Shown here one piece after another: positions 1 through 6,024 of a DNA stretch of 13,219 nt. Source of the stretch: JAGTVB01 sp049282355. Its GTDB lineage: Bacteria; Pseudomonadota; Gammaproteobacteria; HK1. How positions within the stretch are numbered: position 1 is the stretch's first letter; every line of letters begins with the position of its first letter. The position numbers were made by a program, and so were the translations under genes. Location of the stretch: the NCBI GenBank assembly GCA_049282355.1, contig JBAPTW010000278.1:1-13219 (forward strand), in the 5' to 3' direction. A model generated the notes under the pieces. The model did not search any database and was not told the DNA's origin. It saw nothing but the letters and a program-made list of their open reading frames with translations.

Positions 1-40
1 CATCACCCTTCAGAGGGTAAGACCATGCTGAGAATTTGCA

Positions 41-144
41 GACATCCCCTTTCCTGGCCTCAAGGGACGCCGTGGATACCTCCATGTAGGCTTGAGTCCG
101 GCATCCCTGCCGGACACACCCTTGTGGCCAGGAGATGGGATGTC
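41..144. repeat. nested palindromic intergenic repeat element
   Basis: The outer arms at 41-66 and 119-144 are inverted repeats of 26 bases with 3 mismatches; each begins GACATCCC and contains CTCCTGGCC or TTCCTGGCC. Inside them sits a perfect 8-bp hairpin at 96-115 (GTCCGGCA, loop TCCC, TGCCGGAC). The remaining internal stretch (67-95) contains TCCATGTAGGCT. As RNA or single-stranded DNA the whole unit would fold into a long stem with an internal arm. Its shape and the TCCATGTAGGCT core resemble, from memory, dispersed intergenic repeats found in several gammaproteobacterial genomes. No open reading frame of its own is apparent, so it would be non-autonomous. The palindrome is seen directly; membership of a dispersed family is inferred. 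Confidence 0.72.
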
Positions 145-311
145 GCACCGGCCGAAACGATGACCATGGCCGTAATTCGGTACGTGGGTAAGTGGGGGGA
201 TGGCACGTGGCTTGGTCATTGGACTGTCGTGTCGATGACCTAGCTGTTGTGTTGTTTTTGGATCCCCGTTCCCTTTGTTGTCAATAGGTAAAAAGAAGTG
301 CGGAGGTGGAT
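145..311. other. gene-free leader before the dehydrogenase gene
   Basis: Positions 1-40 and 145-311 contain no convincing gene. Small reading frames here have no ribosome binding site or recognisable product. The only clear signal is a Shine-Dalgarno sequence, CGGAGG at 301-306, placed 5 bases before the ATG at 312. No good sigma-70 promoter could be picked out by eye, so the transcription start of the downstream gene is unknown. Confidence 0.5.
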
Positions 312-1076
312 ATGAATATTGCGGGACATGCGGCAGTGATCACCGGTGGTGGTTCAGGCATGGGGGCGGAGACCGGCCGACAACTTGCCGCGGCCGGTGC
401 CAAGGTCACGCTGTTGGACATGAACTTGGAGGCCGCCGAAGCGGTTGCAAGCGAGATTGGAGGCCTTGCCATCCAGTGTGATGTTGCCGATTCCGCAAGC
501 ACTGAAGCAGCCATAGCACGTGCTCGAGAGGCCCACGGTGCCGCGCGGATTTGCGTCAGCTGCGCTGGGGTGGCGCCGCCAAAGAAAATGGTAGGTCGCG
601 AGGGACCGATGCCCCTTGATAATTACGTGAAGGTTGTCAACATCAATCTCATTGGCACATTTAATGTCATGCGCTTGGTGGCGGCGGATATGGCTGGTTT
701 GGATCCGGTCACTGAATCTGGAGAGCGAGGAGTCATCGTCAATACGGCCTCGATTGCCGCATTCGACGGACAGATTGGCCAGACTGCCTATGCCAGCTCG
801 AAGGCCGGCGTGGTTGGTCTCACCCTGCCGGCGGCACGCGAGCTCGCGCCCATGGGTGTGCGCGTGATGACTATCTGCCCTGGATTGATCGGAACGCCGA
901 TGTTGCTCGGGCTGCCGCAGAATGTGCAGGACAGTTTGGCCAAGCAGGTTCCCTTCCCATCGCGTCTGGGTCGCCCGGATGAGTTTGCCAGTCTCGTCAT
1001 GCATATCCTCAGCAACGAGCTGCTCAATGGCGAGGTGATCAGGCTCGATGGTGCCATTCGAATGGCACCGAAATAA
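312..1076 (+). CDS. SDR 3-hydroxyacyl-CoA dehydrogenase, HSD10 type
   Basis: This is a short-chain dehydrogenase/reductase of 254 residues, close to the family's usual 250-260. It has the nucleotide-binding motif TGGGSGMG at 11-18, an Asp at 36 ending the second strand (which favours NAD over NADP), CAG at 84-86, Asn112, Ser147, and the catalytic Y160-x3-K164. The C-terminal part, with VPFPSRLG (213-220) and LNGEVIRLDGAIRM (238-251), is very close to what I recall of human HSD10. That points to a cytosolic NAD-dependent 3-hydroxyacyl-CoA or 3-hydroxy-2-methylbutyryl-CoA dehydrogenase of fatty acid or isoleucine breakdown. I chose ATG 312 because CGGAGG lies 5 bases upstream; the in-frame GTG at 306 overlaps that site. 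The gene ends in a tandem TAA TAG and a terminator follows 154 bases later. The family is certain; the exact substrate is inferred. Confidence 0.9.
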   Translation: MNIAGHAAVITGGGSGMGAETGRQLAAAGAKVTLLDMNLEAAEAVASEIGGLAIQCDVADSASTEAAIARAREAHGAARICVSCAGVAPPKKMVGREGPMPLDNYVKVVNINLIGTFNVMRLVAADMAGLDPVTESGERGVIVNTASIAAFDGQIGQTAYASSKAGVVGLTLPAARELAPMGVRVMTICPGLIGTPMLLGLPQNVQDSLAKQVPFPSRLGRPDEFASLVMHILSNELLNGEVIRLDGAIRMAPK

Positions 1077-1230
1077 TAGGTTACGTACTGGGGTACAGCC
1101 GTCGTTTGCCGCCGGAGTTGCCTCAGCGCTTCCGCCAATACTGACAATCATGCCGTGAGCGCGAGGCGATCGCGAGTAACACGACCAGCGGGGATTGCTC
1201 TATGACTTTGACTTGAGAGGCCCATTGAAG

Positions 1231-1285
1231 AATGTCACGATCACCGACGCAGCTAGGCGCACATCGGCGATCGTGACATTTTTTT
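1231..1285 (+). terminator. long-stem rho-independent terminator
   Basis: AATGTCACGATC at 1231-1242 pairs perfectly with GATCGTGACATT at 1269-1280. The stem extends to 17 bp with one A-C mismatch (1231-1247 with 1264-1280), around a loop of about 16 bases. It is followed directly by a T run (seven Ts at 1279-1285). It lies downstream of the dehydrogenase and 46 bases before the enoyl-CoA hydratase start, so it should separate their transcription. The stem is AT-mixed and longer than most intrinsic terminators. Confidence 0.8.
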
Positions 1286-1331
1286 AACAGCTTTGTAGGC
1301 CCATACGATAGAAAAATGCTAGGGATGTGCC

Positions 1332-2117
1332 ATGACCTACCAGAATATTCTCCTTGAACAGCCAGAAAGCGGTATCTACCTGCTCAGCGTAAACCGCCCC
1401 AAAGTGCTCAATGCTTTGAATGCGCAGACTGTAAGCGAGATGGAGTCTGCTATTCTCGCTGTGAGCGATGATCGCAATGCGCGGGTATTGCTGGTGACCG
1501 GCGCCGGCGAAAAGGCCTTCGTGGCAGGCGGCGATATTGCCGAGATGCAGGGTCTGCAGGCAATGCAAGCCAAGGCGTTTTCGCAGCAAGGGCTGCGGGT
1601 GCTGCGGAGCTTGGAGCAACTTTTCATACCCACCATCGCCGTTGTGAATGGCTACTGTTTGGGAGGGGGCAATGAGTTGGCGATGGCCTGCGACTGGATT
1701 ATGGCAAGTGACAAAGCCGTGTTTGGCCAGCCTGAAGTCAATCTCGGCGTCACACCTGGGTTCGGAGGTACGCAGCGACTGACTCGTCGTGTGGGAACGG
1801 CGATGGCGATTGAAATGATCACCACGGGACGCAATGTGAAGGCCGAGGAGGCGATTGCCATCGGTTTGGTCAATCATGTCTATCCTGCGGAGCAGCTCAT
1901 GGATGAGGCGCTGAAAGTGGCTCGCACTATCGCGGCAAAGGGTCCGGTATCGGTGCGGCTCGCGAAGGAAGCCATTCAGCGGGGTCAGCACATGGACCTC
2001 GATAGTGCTGGATTGCTGGAGAGCGAGGTGTTCGCGCTGTGTTTCGCGACTACCGATCAGAAGGAAGGTATGACGGCCTTTGTGGAGAAGCGCAAGGCGG
2101 CATTCAAAGGAGAGTGA
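1332..2117 (+). CDS. enoyl-CoA hydratase (crotonase family)
   Basis: This is a 261-residue crotonase-fold protein that should hydrate trans-2-enoyl-CoA to (S)-3-hydroxyacyl-CoA in the cytosol. The oxyanion-hole segments AFVAGGDI (62-69) and YCLGGGNE (108-115) are present. Both catalytic glutamates of the hydratase subfamily are there: Glu115 in GGGNE and Glu135 in GQPEVNLG, followed by TPGFGGTQRL (141-150). Having both glutamates argues for hydratase rather than isomerase activity. Length is normal for the short-chain enoyl-CoA hydratase group that also includes bacterial 3-hydroxybutyryl-CoA dehydratase. The start at 1332 is preceded by AGGGA at 1321-1325. The upstream terminator means it is probably expressed separately from the dehydrogenase, possibly together with gloB 79 bases downstream. 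Chain-length preference cannot be read from sequence. Confidence 0.92.
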   Translation: MTYQNILLEQPESGIYLLSVNRPKVLNALNAQTVSEMESAILAVSDDRNARVLLVTGAGEKAFVAGGDIAEMQGLQAMQAKAFSQQGLRVLRSLEQLFIPTIAVVNGYCLGGGNELAMACDWIMASDKAVFGQPEVNLGVTPGFGGTQRLTRRVGTAMAIEMITTGRNVKAEEAIAIGLVNHVYPAEQLMDEALKVARTIAAKGPVSVRLAKEAIQRGQHMDLDSAGLLESEVFALCFATTDQKEGMTAFVEKRKAAFKGE

Positions 2118-2196
2118 TGGGCGAGGCCGCTCCTAGGAGTGAAGATCAGCGGTTGGGGGCGCCAAGGTCAAGCCATTTATTTGCAGTGAATCGCTG

Positions 2197-2976
2197 ATGC
2201 TTCAAGTTTTCCCGATACCCGCGTTTCGAGACAATTACATCTGGACCATCACTGCTTCCGGCAGCCGCTACGCGGCCATCGTTGATCCCGGCGATGCCTC
2301 ACCCGTGATTCGAGAGCTCGATGCGCGGGGTCTCGAGCCGACGGCCATCTTAATTACCCATCATCACGCCGACCATGTGGGGGGCATCCAATCTCTGCTC
2401 AGACGCTATCCGGCCTTGCCAGTTTTTGGGCCGCGAAATGAGGTAATTGCGGGAGTTACCCATCACCTTGCGCGCGGCGACGAGGCAAGCGTGCCGGGTA
2501 TCGATGCCAGGTTCAGCGTCTTGGAGGTGCCGGGGCACACACTCGATCATATTGCTTATTATGGTCATGGCATGCTGTTTTGTGGGGATACGGTATTTTC
2601 CGTGGGTTGTGGACGCCTATTCGAAGGTAGCGCTGAGCAAATGCACGACTCCCTTAGCCGGATCGCAGTACTTCCTCCGGAAACGCTGGTCTACTGCGCC
2701 CATGAATACACCCTGGATAACATCGGCTTTGCTAAGTGGGTAGAACCGGAGAATGTGGATCTCAGGCAGCGCGAGGCGCAGGCCTTCACGCTCATCGACC
2801 AGGATCGGCCAACCGTGCCTTCGACGTTAGCGCTGGAGCTAAAGACAAATCCCTTCCTACGAAGCCAAATACCCTCCGTTGTAAAGGCCGCCGAGCGCTA
2901 TGTCGGGCGCGAGCTCACGAAAGCATCGGCGATTTTTGCCGCGATTCGCCAGTGGAAGGATGAGGGTTATGATTGA
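2197..2976 (+). CDS. gloB: hydroxyacylglutathione hydrolase (glyoxalase II)
   Basis: This metallo-beta-lactamase-fold enzyme hydrolyses S-lactoylglutathione to lactate and glutathione, the second step of methylglyoxal detoxification in the cytosol. The dinuclear metal site is complete: THHHADH at 54-60, GHTLDH at 113-118, the CGDTVF aspartate at 131, and the CAHEYT histidine at 169. The C-terminal part with KTNPFLR matches the glyoxalase II substrate-binding domain. The 259-residue length and the N-terminal FPIPAFRDNYIW block fit GloB, which supports ATG 2197, although no good Shine-Dalgarno sequence is visible before it. It lies 79 bases after the enoyl-CoA hydratase gene. No glyoxalase I is in the window. 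Confidence 0.95.
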   Translation: MLQVFPIPAFRDNYIWTITASGSRYAAIVDPGDASPVIRELDARGLEPTAILITHHHADHVGGIQSLLRRYPALPVFGPRNEVIAGVTHHLARGDEASVPGIDARFSVLEVPGHTLDHIAYYGHGMLFCGDTVFSVGCGRLFEGSAEQMHDSLSRIAVLPPETLVYCAHEYTLDNIGFAKWVEPENVDLRQREAQAFTLIDQDRPTVPSTLALELKTNPFLRSQIPSVVKAAERYVGRELTKASAIFAAIRQWKDEGYD

Positions 2977-3000
2977 ACATTCGTCGGCTGCGGTCGAGCC

Positions 3001-3028
3001 TTGTGATTAGGAACTCGCTGAAGTACAG
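3001..3028 (+). promoter_or_regulatory. possible sigma-70 promoter in the gloB-maoC gap
   Basis: TTGTGA at 3001-3006 and TACAGT at 3023-3028 are separated by 16 bases; each matches the sigma-70 hexamers at 4 of 6 positions. It lies just upstream of a possible small reading frame and the MaoC-type gene. The match is moderate and was found by eye only. Confidence 0.25.
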
Positions 3029-3043
3029 TGCCGAGGCATGTCT

Positions 3044-3142
3044 ATGTCTCGAGGCTTCTTGGAAGCTGTTTTACAACTTCTGTGGACGCTGCTGTGCAAT
3101 GCGGCGATGGCAAGCGCTGTGATTTTTGCCGCGGCTTCTTAG
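3044..3142 (+). CDS. possible 32-residue hydrophobic micropeptide
   Basis: ATG 3044 opens a 32-codon frame ending at TAG 3140-3142, preceded by GAGG (3033-3036) at a 7-base spacing. The peptide begins MSRGFLEAVLQLLW and continues as one almost uncharged hydrophobic stretch ending VIFAAAS, so it would span or sit on the membrane. An in-frame ATG also exists at 3038. It lies alone in the 257-base gap between gloB and the MaoC gene, about 15 bases after a possible promoter. I do not recognise it. The hydrophobic composition and the placed ribosome site are seen; that it is translated is a guess, and a chance frame is possible. Confidence 0.3.
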   Translation: MSRGFLEAVLQLLWTLLCNAAMASAVIFAAAS

Positions 3143-3233
3143 GAGAGACTTGTATCCCTTCCCAGTGCTACGGACAGACAGCCTGGTTGTCGAGCACGAT
3201 AATAAAGAACCTAGCAACGATAGGATACCGACC

Positions 3234-3677
3234 ATGAGCGTATTTGAAGAACTGCATGGCAAGTACATCGAAGATCTAGAAGTAGGGATGACTGCCATTT
3301 ACTCCAAGACGATTACCGAAGCGGCCATCGAAATTTTCGCAGGGCTTTCCGGTGACACCAACCCGACTCATCTCAGCGACGATTTTGCGAAGGAGGAGCG
3401 TTTCAAGGAGCGCATTGCTCATGGCATGCTGGTGGCCAGTAACATTACGGGCGTGCTCGGAACCAAGCTGCCCGGGCCCGGTTGCCTCTATATGAGTCAA
3501 ACCATGAAGTTTTTAGCGCCAACGCGCATTGGTGAAACCGTAACCACGCGGGCGACAGTAGCCGATATTAACCTCGAAAAAAATCGGGTGACTTTAAAGA
3601 CCGACTGCTTTGTGGGTGACACACAGGTTCTCGACGGGGAGGCTCTACTCTGGGTGCCATCGCGCGAAAAAAAATAG
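3234..3677 (+). CDS. MaoC-family (R)-specific enoyl-CoA hydratase, PhaJ-like
   Basis: This is a 147-residue single hot-dog protein. The hydratase-2 motif is intact: SGDTNPTH at 39-46 supplies the catalytic Asp41 and His46, followed by F51, RIAHGM (60-65) and the downstream GPGCLYMSQTMKF segment. Such proteins hydrate 2-enoyl-CoA to (R)-3-hydroxyacyl-CoA, the enantiomer used for polyhydroxyalkanoate synthesis, and usually act as cytosolic dimers. A longer frame opens at 3126, but I chose ATG 3234 because the homologous region begins there and AGGA (3222-3225) sits 8 bases upstream. The preceding 36 residues look non-family. No PHA synthase is in view, so a role in PHA supply, beta-oxidation of other acids, or another MaoC reaction remains open. 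Confidence 0.87.
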   Translation: MSVFEELHGKYIEDLEVGMTAIYSKTITEAAIEIFAGLSGDTNPTHLSDDFAKEERFKERIAHGMLVASNITGVLGTKLPGPGCLYMSQTMKFLAPTRIGETVTTRATVADINLEKNRVTLKTDCFVGDTQVLDGEALLWVPSREKK

Positions 3678-3802
3678 GCTAGTCTTATACCGCGCGCGAC
3701 CGGCCGTCATCAAGCACACGATTAACGCCGTGGCAACGGCGGGGTGTTCTCATGACACTCGGTGGCGCGCCGGTGCTTAGAAATCGACGTGTTCTGCCGC
3801 GC

Positions 3803-4342
3803 CTAAGTTTCGTGCAGGCGGGGCATCAGATCGACAAGATTGCAAGGTCGCGTGCGGTAGTCGAGTTGTTCTCGAAGCAAGCTATCCCAGGCGGTCCGGC
3901 AGGCTCCCGTGGAGCCTGGCAGACAGAAAATATAAGTGCCGTTGGCAACACCGGCGAGGGCGCGCGATTGCAGGCTCGATGTTCGGATCTCTTCGAAGGA
4001 GAGCGCACGAAAGATTTCTCCGAACCCTTCGATCCGTTTGTCGAGTAACGGCGAAATAGCCTCCGGGGTTCCGTCGCGCCCGGTCAGGCCGGTGCCGCCC
4101 GTGGTGATGATGATGTGTACTTGTGGATCAGCTATCCAGCGCGAGGCAACAGCGCGTATTTGGTAGATATCATCAGGCACGATCGCCTTCTCGGCAAGTA
4201 AATGACCCGTTGCAGTCAAACGGCTGACCAGCAATTGTCCTGATTTATCGGTCTCTTCGGTACGAGAATCGGAAACGGTCATCACCGCAATATTTAGCGC
4301 AACCAGCGCCCGCTTCATGAGTGTATCATCGGTTGTCGACAT
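3803..4342 (-). CDS. moaB: molybdenum cofactor biosynthesis protein MoaB
   Basis: This is a 179-residue MoaB/Mog-fold protein that binds molybdopterin. In organisms lacking a separate MogA, such proteins adenylylate molybdopterin before molybdate insertion. Visible motifs are TVSDSR (22-27), DKSG (32-35), the glycine-rich TTGGTG (80-85), RDGTPEA (89-95) and LPGSTGA (141-147), in the expected order. I chose the start at 4342, after GGGG with a 7-base spacing. In-frame ATGs at 4381 and 4318 are possible, and the extra 13 residues from 4381 look non-family. It converges on the MaoC gene across 125 bases and diverges from the ClC gene. No other mo-genes are in view. Confidence 0.92.
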   Translation of the reverse strand: MSTTDDTLMKRALVALNIAVMTVSDSRTEETDKSGQLLVSRLTATGHLLAEKAIVPDDIYQIRAVASRWIADPQVHIIITTGGTGLTGRDGTPEAISPLLDKRIEGFGEIFRALSFEEIRTSSLQSRALAGVANGTYIFCLPGSTGACRTAWDSLLREQLDYRTRPCNLVDLMPRLHET

Positions 4343-4381
4343 TGGTTTACCCCATGGGTTGGTCGGGAAATGAGTGGCCAT

Positions 4382-4600
4382 GTTTCCAGAATGCCCAATG
4401 ATCGGACTATGCTATGCTGGGCAACCAGCCGGATACTAGGGAAACAGCCCAACTGGCCAGGAATGACCATACGTTCGGCATAAGAAGCCATCCGCAGGGC
4501 AAGGGTTGCGTTCATGTCGCCACTGCGGTATTTGGCATTTAATACTATGACCACGCCAGGTTTCTATCCAACGAATAAGTCGCTCCCACGAAGAAGTTGC
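4382..4600. other. divergent moaB-clc intergenic region
   Basis: This part of the 308-base divergent spacer should hold the promoters of moaB (leftward) and the ClC gene (rightward). I see no convincing -10/-35 pair on either strand. Short frames here, including one of 83 codons on the - strand (4436-4687), have composition unlike a protein and no ribosome site. A tandem TATGC repeat occurs near 4410. Confidence 0.4.
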
Positions 4601-4689
4601 TTGCCATCGCCACTGGTGTCCTATGATGGCAACACGCCAAGGACGCAAAGCATGGTCATCTTTATTCCCGCTCTCTAGCGGAATCATTC
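4601..4689 (+). promoter_or_regulatory. structured leader of the clc gene
   Basis: Three possible stems lie just before the channel gene. TTGCCATC (4601-4608) pairs perfectly with GATGGCAA (4625-4632). GTGTCCT (4616-4622) pairs with AGGACGC (4640-4646), with a small inner GGC/GCC stem, and cannot form together with the first because they overlap in space. CCGC (4668-4671) pairs with GCGG (4678-4681), covering the only Shine-Dalgarno-like bases (GCGGAA) before ATG 4690. The pairings are seen; a role as an attenuator or riboswitch-like control is inferred, and no known riboswitch class matched. Confidence 0.35.
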
Positions 4690-5988
4690 ATGGTAGGCCG
4701 GCGCTTCTTTCCCGCTCAAGAAAAGCTGCTTTCCATAACACTGCTCGGTGCCTTCGCGGGACTTCTCTCAGGAGCTGTGGTGCTTCTGTTTCGGTTTGCT
4801 ATTGATGCTGGGCAGGGGATTTTTCTTCCAGAGGGAAAGGTCGGAAATTACGAGGCGCTCTCGCCCTCTGTACGTCTCGCTCTGCCGATTGCGGGCGCAC
4901 TGCTGCTGGCGTTTTTTCTTCATTGGGTGCCTAAACCCATACGCCAGGTCGGGGTAGTGCATGTGCTGGATCGCTTTTGGTCTCCTAACCAAACGGCGGC
5001 GCTTCCTCTTAGCAATGCACTGACGCAGTTTGCCGCGGGCTCAGTGGCGATCATCAGCGGCCACTCGGTGGATCGGGAAGGGCCAGGGGTGCATCTCGGG
5101 GCGGCCGCCGCAAGCTTGCTTGGTCAGCGCTTTGGTGTCGCCCAGGAAGACCTGAGGACCCTGGTTGCCTGCGGGACGGCGGCTTCCATTGCAGCGGCCT
5201 TCAACACGCCCTTGGCCGGGGTGGTTTTCGTGATCGAGGTGATTCGTGTGCGATACACCGTCCCTCGCTTCATGCCAGTGCTTTTGGCCGCTGTCGTTGG
5301 CGGGGTCATCGCTCACGCGTTTTATGGTTCGACCCCAGCATTTGATGTGCTTCCAGTCAAGCTGGCATCGCTATCGGAGTTGCCGAGCCTGGCCTTGCTC
5401 GGCCTGCTCATCGGGCTACTGGCTGCAGCATTTGTGGCGTTGTGTGAGTGGATTGCGGAGCGCAGCCAGGAGTGGCCGATTTTGCCGGCAATGGCGCTCG
5501 CGGGGGCAATCACCGGCACGATGGCCCTCTGGGCACCGACGATCATGGGCGTAGGTTACGATGCGCTGGACAAGATCCTGCGCGCCGAGTTTAGCGTGGG
5601 ATCGCTGTTAACTATCGTTGCGTGTAAGCTCGTGGCTACGGCGGCGGCGATTGGTCTTCGGGTGCCGGGGGGACTCATCGGGTCGACGATACTCATGGGC
5701 GCGGCGGCGGGAGCGGCATGGGGTCTGTTGACGGAAGTTGTTCCTCTGGGGCAGCTTGGTTCCCCGAGTTTCTATGCGATGATTGGCATGGCAGCGATGA
5801 TGGGTGCTGCACTGCGGGCGCCCTTGGCCGCCTTGATCGCGCTGTTGGAGTTGACTGCCAACCCAAACATCATTCTGCCTGGCCTGCTGGCACTGGTGTG
5901 CGCCGACGGTGTGGCACGCAAGGTGTTGGGCAGGGACTCGGTTTTTTTCTCCCTGCTCAAAGTGCAGCCATCCCAGGGGAGAGCATAG
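4690..5988 (+). CDS. ClC-family chloride channel/antiporter
   Basis: This is a 432-residue polytopic inner-membrane protein of the ClC family, without C-terminal CBS domains. The gating glutamate segment is present as DREGPGVHLGA (128-138, Glu130). It is followed by AAFNTPLAGVVFVIEV (169-184) and MGVGYDALDKIL (286-297), all family hallmarks. Two anion-pathway elements diverge from E. coli ClcA: the GSGIP loop position reads around VGVVHVLDRFW (87-97), and the GGIFAP position reads GGLIGSTI (327-334). The external Glu supports proton-coupled or gated anion transport, but selectivity is uncertain. The start at 4690 has only a weak GGA seven bases upstream, inside a hairpin. It ends 36 bases before the convergent phosphatase gene with no clear terminator between them. 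Confidence 0.9.
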   Translation: MVGRRFFPAQEKLLSITLLGAFAGLLSGAVVLLFRFAIDAGQGIFLPEGKVGNYEALSPSVRLALPIAGALLLAFFLHWVPKPIRQVGVVHVLDRFWSPNQTAALPLSNALTQFAAGSVAIISGHSVDREGPGVHLGAAAASLLGQRFGVAQEDLRTLVACGTAASIAAAFNTPLAGVVFVIEVIRVRYTVPRFMPVLLAAVVGGVIAHAFYGSTPAFDVLPVKLASLSELPSLALLGLLIGLLAAAFVALCEWIAERSQEWPILPAMALAGAITGTMALWAPTIMGVGYDALDKILRAEFSVGSLLTIVACKLVATAAAIGLRVPGGLIGSTILMGAAAGAAWGLLTEVVPLGQLGSPSFYAMIGMAAMMGAALRAPLAALIALLELTANPNIILPGLLALVCADGVARKVLGRDSVFFSLLKVQPSQGRA

Positions 5989-6024
5989 GACGGAGATCGC
6001 CACCTCTCAAGTGCCACAGGTCAG

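Noticed and set aside
354..1151. 265-codon - strand frame opposite the dehydrogenase gene
   Set aside because: Antisense to a gene with clear catalytic motifs; no recognisable domain and no ribosome site.
1284..1991. 235-codon - strand frame opposite the enoyl-CoA hydratase
   Set aside because: Shadow of a well-supported gene; composition rich in His, Arg and Ser without a family pattern.
3678..3802. Bidirectional terminator between the MaoC gene and moaB
   Set aside because: Only a 5-bp stem (GCCGT/ACGGC near 3729-3742) without a T run on either side was found.
4625..4660. Cyclic-di-GMP (GEMM) riboswitch-like string GGACGCAAAGC upstream of clc
   Set aside because: The core string matches, but the paired GGCAAACC segment with a tetraloop hairpin and the third helix are missing. 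Kept only as an unclassified structured leader.
4436..4687. 83-codon - strand frame between moaB and clc
   Set aside because: Very rich in Trp, Arg and His, with no ribosome site; it covers the structured clc leader and looks like chance.
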